Of a stretch of 7,166 bases of DNA, positions 1 through 6,501 are shown in pieces. A program made the translations under genes and the position numbers. The stretch lies in NCBI GenBank assembly GCA_021107375.1, contig JAIOSY010000292.1, positions 1 through 7,166 on the forward strand. Reading direction: 5' to 3'. The stretch is from Sulfurimonas sp. (lineage in GTDB: Bacteria; Campylobacterota; Campylobacteria; Campylobacterales; Sulfurimonadaceae). How positions within the stretch are numbered: the stretch's first letter is position 1; the number at the start of each line of letters is the position of its first letter. The notes under the pieces were generated by a model. It did not search any database. It saw only the letters and a list, made by a program, of their open reading frames with translations, and had not been told where the DNA came from.

Positions 1-750
1 AAATATTGGGAGTATCATATAGTACATACTTGAAGATTTAGACCTCTTTATGGTATCAACACTTTGGATATATTTTGCATTTTTCATAGCACCAATATCT
101 ACACTAAAATATACAAAAACAAATGTAACAACTAAAGCACTTATCGCATAAAAATTATACATAACAGCATCTATAAGGATATTAACACTATCTCCCTCTA
201 TCATCCCTAGTGAGATTTGTGTTGAGATTAAACCAAGAAGTAAAGCACCCCAACCATTTAAAACTATTAAGGAACTAATAGGTGCTGAAGTTGAGTCACA
301 AACAAAAGCTAACTTGGCATATGGAACCTTGTATTTATCACAAAGTGGTTTTCCAACTGCTCCAGATATTAAAGCAGTTATAGAGGATTCAATAAAAATA
401 AATACTCCAATCGCATAACTTAACATTAAAGATGAACGCTCAGAGGCAATAAAAGATTTTTTATCAACCATAAATTTCACAAAACCATCTATACCACCAG
501 ACTTCTCAACCAAAGCCATAACACTACCAACAAGGATTGCAAAACCTAAAGTTTTTAGTATCCAAAGTTCAGTTAAAAGTGATATAAAAAGTTCGTATGT
601 AGCCTCAAAAGATAAAACTATATTAAAATCATTTAATACAAAGACTCCCAAAAGAGTTCCACTAAAAAGTGATAAAAGTACATTTCGTGTGTAAAGTGCA
701 AAAGCAATTGCAAGGAGAGAGGGTAAAAGTGAGAGCCAAGAGAGTTCTAT
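1..750 (-). CDS. NhaC-family Na+/H+ antiporter, 3' end outside window, ATA start
   Basis: The minus-strand frame is open from 750 to the window edge, giving 250 codons without a stop. The translation is strongly hydrophobic, with about six membrane segments visible (near residues 6-19, 24-39, 67-80, 107-130, 158-175 and 198-216). It has NhaC-family hallmarks: the N-terminal WLSLLPSLLAIAFAL stretch followed by a charged RNVLLSLFSGTLLG segment, and a DSTSAP motif at residues 152-157 followed by a small-residue helix (ISSLIVLNGWGALLLG). The family exchanges Na+ for H+ across the inner membrane for pH and sodium homeostasis; the exact substrate here is not readable from sequence. The codon before 750 is TAA, and the first in-frame TTG is around residue 34, which would cut away the first membrane helix. 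AGGA at 758-761 lies seven bases upstream of ATA. The gene lies directly behind the acetyltransferase, in the same frame and probably in one transcript. The family call is firm; the start codon is uncertain. Confidence 0.85.
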   Translation of the reverse strand, partial: MELSWLSLLPSLLAIAFALYTRNVLLSLFSGTLLGVFVLNDFNIVLSFEATYELFISLLTELWILKTLGFAILVGSVMALVEKSGGIDGFVKFMVDKKSFIASERSSLMLSYAIGVFIFIESSITALISGAVGKPLCDKYKVPYAKLAFVCDSTSAPISSLIVLNGWGALLLGLISTQISLGMIEGDSVNILIDAVMYNFYAISALVVTFVFVYFSVDIGAMKNAKYIQSVDTIKRSKSSSMYYMILPIF

Positions 751-757
751 TTACTTA

Positions 758-761
758 TCCT
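758..761 (-). promoter_or_regulatory. Ribosome binding site for the antiporter
   Basis: On the minus strand AGGA overlaps the TAG stop of the upstream acetyltransferase and lies seven bases before the ATA at 748-750. This spacing is normal for a Shine-Dalgarno sequence. It is the main argument that initiation takes place at ATA rather than at a later codon. Confidence 0.5.
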
Positions 762-1383
762 AAAACTCTATTGCCAAAAGAACAAGACCTGCTCGTCCAA
801 ATTTTTCTTTATAAAGATCACACTCTTTTTCATCTACAACTTTAAATCCAAGTTTTTTATAAAATAAAAGTGTTTCAAGTGAACCTATCTCAACTAAAGC
901 CTGAGCTATTCTGTAACCTTTAAGTCTTGCAGTTAAAAGAGACTTTGTCATCAATGTTTTTAATACACCAACATCTATAAAACCTTCTAATTCTTCCATA
1001 AAGTCAAACATAAGTGTACGGTTATTTAAACCAAAATCACAACAGTAAAGAACTTCTAACGCCTCTGCCATATGTTCACCACAGCCAACCTCATTTAAAG
1101 CATCTTCAAACACTTGTTTTGTAGCAATTCTAGGCTCATAACTACAAAGAGTTCCTATAGATTTTCCATCCAATTCAGCAACCAAAAAATTATTAAAGTT
1201 ACAATGTGTTTTTGCTGTTGTCTGTGTTAAAGCTTCTAACTTTGTCAAAATCTCTTTATCATTTTCTGTTTCAAAAATTAAATCAAAAATTCCAACTTTT
1301 TTTCCAGCTCTTGAACTTTGCAATATCATTTGTGCTAAAAACGGTGCATCATTAACAATAGCCTTTCTTATTTTAATACTCAT
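760..1383 (-). CDS. GNAT-family N-acetyltransferase
   Basis: A 207-residue protein resembling GCN5-related N-acetyltransferases, which transfer acetyl from acetyl-CoA to an amine. It opens with IRKAIVNDAPFLAQMI, the beta1-alpha1 start typical of this fold. A central strand (NNFLVAELDGKSIGTLCSYE) matches the family's beta2-beta3 hairpin. The C-terminal ARLKGYRIAQALVEIG segment corresponds to the acetyl-CoA loop and helix, though the usual R/Q-x-x-G-x-G/A loop is degenerate. FYKKLGFKVVDEKECD is the classic final motif. The start was placed at 1383 because GGAAAG at 1388-1393 precedes it at correct spacing. An in-frame ATG at 1395 would add four residues (MERI) but has no visible ribosome site. 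The gene is followed at once by the antiporter, suggesting co-transcription, and is divergent from the L,D-transpeptidase gene. The substrate cannot be inferred. Confidence 0.85.
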   Translation of the reverse strand: MSIKIRKAIVNDAPFLAQMILQSSRAGKKVGIFDLIFETENDKEILTKLEALTQTTAKTHCNFNNFLVAELDGKSIGTLCSYEPRIATKQVFEDALNEVGCGEHMAEALEVLYCCDFGLNNRTLMFDFMEELEGFIDVGVLKTLMTKSLLTARLKGYRIAQALVEIGSLETLLFYKKLGFKVVDEKECDLYKEKFGRAGLVLLAIEF

Positions 1384-1438
1384 AATTCTTTCCATAAATT
1401 TTAATATGTTTCATACTTTAGTAATAGTACCATATATT

Positions 1439-2143
1439 ATGATAAAAAGTTTCTTAATCTTGTTAAGTTTTTCAATATTCTTACACTCATCGCAACAAAT
1501 AGTCCTAGTTGTAGCAAACAACTTCAACACATCAAAAGCGAAACTTCAATGTTTTGAAGATGGTAAAAGAGTCATTAATACCATCAATGTAAATCTTGGT
1601 AAAAATGGGCTTGGTTGGGGCTTAGGAGAGATTACATTAACTCAAAAAATAGATGATGCCATAAAATATGAGGGTGATAAAAAAGCACCAAGTGGTATAT
1701 TTAAACTAACATCTATCTTTGGGTATCCAAAAAGTAACAACTCCCACATGCCATACATAGCTGCAAATAAAAATCTAATCTGTGTAGATGAGAGTAAATC
1801 AAAATACTACAACAAAATAATCCACATGCCAAAGAATAAGCCAAAAAGCTTTGAGTTTATGAAAAGAGATGATTTACAGTATGAGTTAGGTGTAGTAGTT
1901 GAGCATAACCCACATGCCATAAGTCAAAGAGGTTCTTGCATATTTTTACATGTTCAAAAAGCAAAAGATTCAGGTACTGCTGGTTGTACTTCTATGAAAC
2001 TAGATGATTTAAAAAAAGTAGTTAAGTGGTTAGATAAAAGTAAAAATCCAATACTTATCCAGATTTCAAAATCTTCAAGTAAAGAGATTTTAGAATTGTA
2101 TCCAGAGTTAAAAAACTCTGAACTATTAGATGATAAGAGATGA
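1439..2143 (+). CDS. Exported L,D-transpeptidase, YkuD family (TAGC-type)
   Basis: A 234-residue protein with an N-terminal signal peptide or anchor (MIKSFLILLSFSIFLHSS), so it probably acts in the periplasm. The body fits the YkuD L,D-transpeptidase family, which forms or modifies peptidoglycan cross-links through a catalytic cysteine. Visible blocks are APSGIFKLTSIFGY (the usual TPSG-F element), RDDLQYELGVVVEHN, and the active site GSCIFLHVQ...TAGCTSM, with His171 and nucleophile Cys183. The His-Cys spacing is short and the sequence is TAGC rather than SHGC, which places it in the COG3786-like branch. The start at 1439 gives a standard signal peptide; an upstream ATG at 1406 adds eleven hydrophobic residues and neither has a strong ribosome site. 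The gene is single, divergent from the acetyltransferase, with about 55 bp between starts. The peptidoglycan target and cell-shape role are not known from sequence. Confidence 0.85.
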   Translation: MIKSFLILLSFSIFLHSSQQIVLVVANNFNTSKAKLQCFEDGKRVINTINVNLGKNGLGWGLGEITLTQKIDDAIKYEGDKKAPSGIFKLTSIFGYPKSNNSHMPYIAANKNLICVDESKSKYYNKIIHMPKNKPKSFEFMKRDDLQYELGVVVEHNPHAISQRGSCIFLHVQKAKDSGTAGCTSMKLDDLKKVVKWLDKSKNPILIQISKSSSKEILELYPELKNSELLDDKR

Positions 2144-2186
2144 AAGTATTGTTTGATAAGGTATATTTAACTCTAGCTTTTACAAG

Positions 2187-2200
2187 TATAATGATATAAT
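2187..2200 (+). promoter_or_regulatory. Promoter -10 region of the diguanylate cyclase gene
   Basis: Two overlapping candidates lie here: TATAAT at 2187-2192 and an extended -10, TGATATAAT, at 2192-2200. No TTGACA-like -35 is visible. That is usual for sigma70 promoters in Campylobacter and Helicobacter, which rely on an extended -10 and upstream T-rich periodicity. A start of transcription about seven bases downstream would leave a leader of roughly 45 bases before the ATG at 2254. Confidence 0.6.
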
Positions 2201-2253
2201 ATCACTATAAAAAACAGACTGGCTTGATTAGAAAGTTTGATTAAGTGAGAATA

Positions 2254-3930
2254 ATGAAAAACATATTTTTATCAGTTATTATCTTTTGTTCAACTCTCTT
2301 ATTTTCTCAAGAAATTATATCTTTGCATGATACTGATATAAAAATTAAAGATTTCAACATGAGTTATTTCATAGATAACTCAGGTGAAATGCCTTTAAAC
2401 GAAGTTACACAAGAAACTTTTATAGATTCAAAAAATAAAATCTCTTTGGGCATAAAAGCAAAGACCACATGGGCAAAAATAATTATTGCCAATAAATCTA
2501 AAAAAGATAAAAAACTTTTTTTGCATCACCCTTATGCTTATCATGTTAAATTAGTTGAGTTTTATGTACAACAAAAGAATAAAACTATAAAAAGCATAAA
2601 AGTAGATTTTGATGAAAAACTTCCTAAATCAACTATATATGGAACTAGTGCTATTTTTTCATTTATACTACCTGAAAATCAAACCCGAACATTATATATA
2701 AAAACAGTTTCATATACACATCAATGGTTTAAACTTCAACTTTTTGATGAAGAAAATTCCAAACGAGCGCTTTTAAATACAAATAATGATATTGCTATTC
2801 TCTTTGGTATCTTATTCTCACTAGCAATTTATAATTTTATAATTTTTATAGTTTCTCGCACAAAAGAGAATATTTACTACTCCTTGTATCTTCTCTCCGC
2901 ATCAATTTGGCTTGCACTATCCTACGGCTTATTAGCTACTTTTTTTGAAATATATGGAATGAGTATTTTCAAACTTCATATCTCATTAATGTTAATGCCA
3001 ATTTTTTTACTTTTATTTTTAATGACTATTTTCAATACAAAAGAGCAATATAAAACTGAACATAAATCTTTATTATTTATCTTAATACTTATAACAATAG
3101 ATGCATTTTATGGCTTATTTGATATTATTAATGCACTTAAATATTCAAGTTCTCTTGCAGGGCTGATGATTTTGATTACTTTATTTGTAAGTATTTCATT
3201 TTATAGAAAAAAGGACCCTTTAGCAAAATATTTTTTAATTGGACATCTGTTTTTTATATTTTTTAATGCTATTGCAATACTCTATTATAAAGGTATTATT
3301 GAATTTAATTATATAACTAGTCATGCTGTTGGTATTGGTATTCTGCTTGAATCATTATTGTTAGGGTTTATTTTATCATATAGAATTAAGATACTAGAAG
3401 ATATCAAGAAATCTCAAGAAAAATTAAAACTTTTAGCAATAACAGATCATTTAACAAGCCTCTATAATAGAAGATACTTTAATACTTCTGCTGAGCATAT
3501 ACTCAAAATCTCCAAACGCAAAGGGCATGATTTAAGTATTATAATGATGGACATAGATTCATTTAAAATGATAAATGATACTTATGGACACATGATTGGT
3601 GATGATGTTCTTGTAAGATTGTCAGCGAAACTTAAAGAGATAGGAAGAGAGAGTGATATTATTTGCAGATTTGGTGGTGAGGAGTTTATAATACTTTTAC
3701 CAGAGACAAACTTAGCAGGAGCCATAACTTTTGCTGAAAAAATAAGAAAAGAAATTGAACTTATTCGTATAAGTAGTAATAAACAAAAAGTTTTCTCTTT
3801 TACTTTAAGTTTAGGAGTTTCTCAAGTAGATTGTAAAAATGATTTAAATGTGGAAGCCGCAGTTAACAAAGCTGATACAGCCCTATATCAAGCAAAAAAC
3901 AGTGGTAAAAATAAGGTTTGTAGTTCTTAG
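2254..3930 (+). CDS. Membrane diguanylate cyclase: 7TMR-DISM sensor with GGDEF domain
   Basis: A 558-residue protein predicted to make the second messenger c-di-GMP from two GTP in response to an extracytoplasmic signal. Order of parts: signal peptide (MKNIFLSVIIFCSTLLFS, cleavage near residue 19); periplasmic 7TMR-DISM extracellular domain, about 25-165; seven membrane helices, about 179-385 (7TMR-DISM_7TM); short helical linker (EDIKKSQEKLKLL); GGDEF domain, about 395-558. Catalytic features are intact: DHLTSLYNRR, MDIDSFKMINDTYGH with metal-binding Asp433, and GGEEF at 474-478. RESD at 465-468 lies exactly five residues before GGEEF and is the RxxD inhibitory site, so product feedback inhibition is expected. 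There is no EAL domain. ATG at 2254 was chosen because it starts a clean signal peptide and AAGTGAG lies just upstream; a GTG at 2245 is in frame but less likely. It is a single gene with its own promoter, converging on argS. The ligand is unknown. Confidence 0.93.
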   Translation: MKNIFLSVIIFCSTLLFSQEIISLHDTDIKIKDFNMSYFIDNSGEMPLNEVTQETFIDSKNKISLGIKAKTTWAKIIIANKSKKDKKLFLHHPYAYHVKLVEFYVQQKNKTIKSIKVDFDEKLPKSTIYGTSAIFSFILPENQTRTLYIKTVSYTHQWFKLQLFDEENSKRALLNTNNDIAILFGILFSLAIYNFIIFIVSRTKENIYYSLYLLSASIWLALSYGLLATFFEIYGMSIFKLHISLMLMPIFLLLFLMTIFNTKEQYKTEHKSLLFILILITIDAFYGLFDIINALKYSSSLAGLMILITLFVSISFYRKKDPLAKYFLIGHLFFIFFNAIAILYYKGIIEFNYITSHAVGIGILLESLLLGFILSYRIKILEDIKKSQEKLKLLAITDHLTSLYNRRYFNTSAEHILKISKRKGHDLSIIMMDIDSFKMINDTYGHMIGDDVLVRLSAKLKEIGRESDIICRFGGEEFIILLPETNLAGAITFAEKIRKEIELIRISSNKQKVFSFTLSLGVSQVDCKNDLNVEAAVNKADTALYQAKNSGKNKVCSS

Positions 3931-3932
3931 TT

Positions 3933-3957
3933 GAGGAAGAGTCTAAACCTCTTCCTC
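3933..3957. terminator. Hairpin between convergent cyclase and argS genes, possible bidirectional terminator
   Basis: GAGGAAGAG at 3933-3941 pairs perfectly over nine bases with CTCTTCCTC at 3949-3957, with a seven-base loop. It starts three bases after the cyclase stop and overlaps the last codons of the full-length argS frame, whose TAG (3943-3945) lies in the loop. No T-run follows on either strand, so it is not a standard intrinsic terminator. It may act as an mRNA 3'-end stabiliser or rely on other termination. Confidence 0.4.
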
Positions 3958-4038
3958 CCTACTCATTCGCTCAACTGCCTCAATACCTAAGATACCAAGT
4001 CCAGTTTTAAGTGAAAGTGCTACAACAATAAATAGTTA
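3943..4038 (-). pseudogene. argS: C-terminal end of argS beyond an in-frame TAA stop
   Basis: The TAA at 4036-4038 ends the main argS reading frame. In exactly the same frame the next 30 codons read LFIVVALSLKTGLGILGIEA followed by VERMSREEEV, then TAG at 3943-3945. This is the conserved last helix and LGIxAxERM-type end of bacterial ArgS, part of the anticodon-binding domain. It is what the family should have after ...DEAKLL. No base is missing or added; one substitution, for example AAA (Lys) to TAA, explains the break. With that codon as sense, ArgS would be 536 residues, close to the family's normal size. Whether it is a real nonsense mutation, readthrough or a sequence error cannot be told here. 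Confidence 0.9.
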
Positions 4039-5553
4039 AAGTAGTTTTGCCTCATCTTTGTTTCCAATAATTCTACAGTCATAATAAAACTTGTGAAGAG
4101 ATGCTGCTAAAGATTTTAGATAATCTGTAAGCTTTTGAACTTGACGAGAATTAAATGCATCTTCGATGATCTCAGGAAGTAAAAGTGCATCAAAAAGTAA
4201 GCTATCTGCATTTTCATCAAGACCTTTAAGACTTGAAGCCAAAATATCCTCTTTAGATATTTCTGATTTTGAAAAAATAGTGTTTATTCTGGCATGTGCG
4301 TATTGAATATAAAAGATAGGGTTTGAACTATCTTGTTTTTTAAACTCAGCTAAATCAAACTCTAAAGCAGTATCAGATTTTTTTGAAGCAAAAATAAATC
4401 TAAGTGCATCAGCACCTATCTCATCTACAATATCACTCATAAGAATAACATTACCAGCTCTTTTACTCATTTTGTAAGGCTCGCCATCTTTAAGAAGTGA
4501 AACCATTTGAGATAAAAGAGTCTCTAGTTTATTTGAATCATAGCCAAGATACTCAACTGCTGCATTTACACGAGGGATATAACCATGATGGTCAGCTCCC
4601 CAAATATTGATGTAATGGTCATATCCACGCTCAAATTTTTGGTTATGATAAACAATATCACCTGCTAGGTAAGTAGGGCGACCATCTTCACGAACAACAA
4701 CTCTATCGTTATCATCCCCTTTAGCTTCAGAAGCTATCCATATCTTGCCCTCTTTCTCATAAATAGCATTTTTATCATTTGCACCCATCTTAGTCATAAC
4801 TCTATCCCAGTCAGAATAAAGTGACGACTCTTTTACAAAAGTATCAAAGTGGATATTTAAGTCAGCTAAAGAATTAACAACTATCTCCATAACTCCATCT
4901 TTAGCCCAAAGCGCAAGCTCTTTTTGACGAAAATCATCTGTTAAAATATCTTTACCAAATTTTTCTACTGCACCATTTGCTAAAGCTTCAAGATAATCAC
5001 CACGATAGTAAGATTCTGGATATTCAACACTCTCTTTAAGTATATTTTCACGACCAAAAAGTTGAATAGAAAGTCCAAGTAAATCTATCTGATTTCCAGC
5101 ATCATTTACATAATACTCAGCAGTGATATCATAACCAAGATGTTTTGCAAGTCTATAAAGTGTGTCACCATAAACAGCTCCACGAGCATGTCCAATATGA
5201 AGTGGACCAGTAGGATTCGCACTAACAAATTCTAAAAGAACTTTTTGCTTATTTTCTTGTTTGCCAAAATCAAATGGATTTTTTAAAGCCCAATCAGCAT
5301 ATTCACTTAAAAAGTTTTCACTCAAACGAAAATTTAAGTAACCTTTTACAGACTCAACACTAGAAAAAACTGTAGAATCATCAAATGAAGAAGCAAGCTC
5401 TTCAGCAATAATCATAGGAGACTTTCTTAATTCTTTAGCTAAAGAAAAGGCAATCGGAGTAGCGAAATGACCAAAAGAACGATCTTTTGGTTTTTCTAAA
5501 ACAACTTCATAACCGAATTTTTCACGCAGAAGCGTCGATACTCGTTGTTTCAA
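4036..5553 (-). CDS. argS: Arginyl-tRNA synthetase (class I), C-terminus cut by an in-frame stop
   Basis: A 505-residue frame for the cytoplasmic enzyme that attaches arginine to tRNA-Arg. The N-terminal domain contains KPKDRSFGHFATPIAFSLAK. The class I catalytic core has SANPTGPLHIGHARGA with HIGH at 119-122, YYVNDAGNQ at 147-155, WGADHHGYIPR at 318-328 and KMSKRAGN at 361-368. The DALR anticodon-binding domain begins near residue 412 (PIFYIQYAHARI). The frame stops at TAA 4036-4038, before the last conserved helix, which is still encoded downstream to 3943. The start is TTG at 5551-5553, three bases after the tatA stop and with only a weak ribosome site, so translation is probably coupled to tatA. 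The N-terminal length matches Campylobacter and Helicobacter ArgS, supporting TTG. The enzyme is essential, so real inactivation would require another argS copy or readthrough. Confidence 0.95.
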   Translation of the reverse strand: MKQRVSTLLREKFGYEVVLEKPKDRSFGHFATPIAFSLAKELRKSPMIIAEELASSFDDSTVFSSVESVKGYLNFRLSENFLSEYADWALKNPFDFGKQENKQKVLLEFVSANPTGPLHIGHARGAVYGDTLYRLAKHLGYDITAEYYVNDAGNQIDLLGLSIQLFGRENILKESVEYPESYYRGDYLEALANGAVEKFGKDILTDDFRQKELALWAKDGVMEIVVNSLADLNIHFDTFVKESSLYSDWDRVMTKMGANDKNAIYEKEGKIWIASEAKGDDNDRVVVREDGRPTYLAGDIVYHNQKFERGYDHYINIWGADHHGYIPRVNAAVEYLGYDSNKLETLLSQMVSLLKDGEPYKMSKRAGNVILMSDIVDEIGADALRFIFASKKSDTALEFDLAEFKKQDSSNPIFYIQYAHARINTIFSKSEISKEDILASSLKGLDENADSLLFDALLLPEIIEDAFNSRQVQKLTDYLKSLAASLHKFYYDCRIIGNKDEAKLL

Positions 5554-5556
5554 GAC

Positions 5557-5787
5557 TTACGCTTGTGTAGTTGTGTTTTTTGGAGTTTCTGTTGATGCAA
5601 CTTCATCTGCACCTTCAACCTTTTTAGGCTCATCTTTCGCAACTTCTTCAACATCTTTCATCTCTTCTTTGAAGTTCTTGATACCTTTACCAAAACCTTT
5701 TGCAAGTTCAGGTATTTTTTTAGCACCAAATAAAAGTACTACTATCGCTAATATTATTAATAATTCTGTTCCACCAGGCATGCCCAT
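5557..5787 (-). CDS. tatA: Sec-independent protein translocase subunit TatA
   Basis: A 76-residue membrane protein of the twin-arginine translocation system, which moves folded cofactor-bearing proteins across the inner membrane; TatA oligomers form the transport element with TatBC. The layout is the family standard: a short N-terminus (MGMPGGTE), one membrane helix ([13 protein letters not shown], about 9-21), the [19 protein letters not shown] hinge and amphipathic helix including the conserved FG and P residues, then a charged Lys/Glu tail ending in a Thr-rich segment. The start ATG at 5785-5787 has AAGGAA at 5795-5800, seven bases upstream. tatB and tatC are not in the window. It lies between gmk and argS, as in H. 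pylori and C. jejuni, and its stop is three bases before the argS TTG. TatE cannot be formally excluded but the context fits TatA. Confidence 0.95.
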   Translation of the reverse strand: MGMPGGTELLIILAIVVLLFGAKKIPELAKGFGKGIKNFKEEMKDVEEVAKDEPKKVEGADEVASTETPKNTTTQA

Positions 5788-5794
5788 AGTTTAT

Positions 5795-5800
5795 TTCCTT
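5795..5800 (-). promoter_or_regulatory. Ribosome binding site of tatA
   Basis: AAGGAA on the minus strand, seven bases before the ATG at 5787. It is the strongest Shine-Dalgarno sequence in this cluster. It favours Met1 over the second in-frame ATG two codons later. Confidence 0.75.
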
Positions 5801-5819
5801 GTTTTAAATTAAAATTACG

Positions 5820-5860
5820 AGAGTATATCTACTCTTTGCTGTATATTATCTTATCATAAT
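5820..5860 (-). promoter_or_regulatory. Possible internal promoter and small hairpin upstream of tatA
   Basis: The 87 bp between gmk and tatA is the only real gap in the minus-strand cluster. On the minus strand it holds TATGAT (5853-5858) and an overlapping GATAAT (5845-5850), both plausible -10 elements without a -35. These are followed by a short inverted repeat, AGAGTA-GATA-TACTCT (5820-5835). The six-base stem is weak and lacks a proper T-run, so I read it as part of a leader rather than a terminator. tatA-argS may have its own start of transcription here. Confidence 0.3.
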
Positions 5861-5874
5861 AGTTTATATTTAAA

Positions 5875-6501
5875 CTACTGTTCTATATCTTCCCAATTTT
5901 GTACAAATTCATTAATCTTATCAGTTGGAATTTTGATTCTAGCTGTTATTGCAATTTGCTTTAAAACATCTGCTGCTACATCTAAATCATCATTGATAAT
6001 TAAATAATCATACTCAGATATTCTTTGTATCTCTCTTTTTGCCATCTTAAGACGATTATTTATAACATCATCTTCGTCGGTTGAACGATTCTGTAATCGC
6101 TTTTTTAATTCTGATAATGAGGGAGGAGTAATAAATACAGATGTTGTAATATCTCCAAGACGATTGTTTACAGCCGTATTCCCTTGAACATCAATATCAA
6201 AAATTACTAATTTACCTTCAGATAAAGCTTTGCGAACAGGCTTTAAAGAAGTTCCGTAGTAATTACCATGAACTATCGCATGTTCTAAAAAATTATCAGC
6301 TTCAATATCTTTTTTAAATTCATCTTCATCTACAAAGTGATAATGAACACCCTCTTCTTCCCCTTCCCTAATAGGACGAGTAGTTGTAGATATGGAAAAA
6401 TAATAATCACCAATATAATCGTTAATTTTATTAATTAATGAACTTTTTCCAGCTCCACTTGGACCTGAAAGAACTAAAACAACACCATTTTTTCTATACA
6501 T
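5875..6501 (-). CDS. gmk: Guanylate kinase
   Basis: A 208-residue cytoplasmic enzyme that phosphorylates GMP to GDP with ATP, feeding GTP and dGTP synthesis. The P-loop GPSGAGKSS is at residues 13-21. The GMP-binding region follows: STTTRPIREGEEEGVHYHFV, then FLEHAIVHGNYYGTS, which is the family's E-x-A-x-x-x-G-x-x-Y-G-T motif. FDIDVQGN is the Walker-B-like strand, and the lid region holds RLQNRSTDEDDVINNRL. The C-terminal YDYLIINDDLDVA is also typical. Length is normal (about 205 residues). The ATG at 6499-6501 overlaps the stop of the upstream acidic protein gene by one base (TAATG), with GGGTGA at 6508-6513 as ribosome site, so the two are translationally coupled. The GTP supply fits no special link with the cyclase gene nearby; they are on opposite strands. 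Confidence 0.97.
   Translation of the reverse strand: MYRKNGVVLVLSGPSGAGKSSLINKINDYIGDYYFSISTTTRPIREGEEEGVHYHFVDEDEFKKDIEADNFLEHAIVHGNYYGTSLKPVRKALSEGKLVIFDIDVQGNTAVNNRLGDITTSVFITPPSLSELKKRLQNRSTDEDDVINNRLKMAKREIQRISEYDYLIINDDLDVAADVLKQIAITARIKIPTDKINEFVQNWEDIEQ

Noticed and set aside
748..765. Acetyltransferase-antiporter fusion, since both are in the same frame
   Set aside because: Two in-frame stops (TAG at 760-762 and TAA at 751-753) separate them, and the two families are not known as a fused protein; separate coupled genes are simpler.
1406..1438. Upstream ATG of the transpeptidase gene as true start
   Set aside because: It has no ribosome site and only lengthens an already complete signal peptide that starts at 1439; it is kept as an alternative.
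2103..2120. Inverted repeat CAGAGTT-AAAA-AACTCTG near the end of the transpeptidase gene
   Set aside because: It lies inside the coding sequence and has no T-run behind it, so I do not call it a terminator.
4030..4041. CTTTAAC in argS resembles the prfB +1 frameshift site CTTTGAC
   Set aside because: The conserved ArgS tail continues in frame 0, and the +1 frame runs into TAG after five codons, so a frameshift would not rescue the protein.
5573..5812. 79-codon open frame on the plus strand
   Set aside because: It lies antisense across the whole of tatA, whose product is unmistakable; the translation is Ser/Pro-rich shadow sequence without a known motif.
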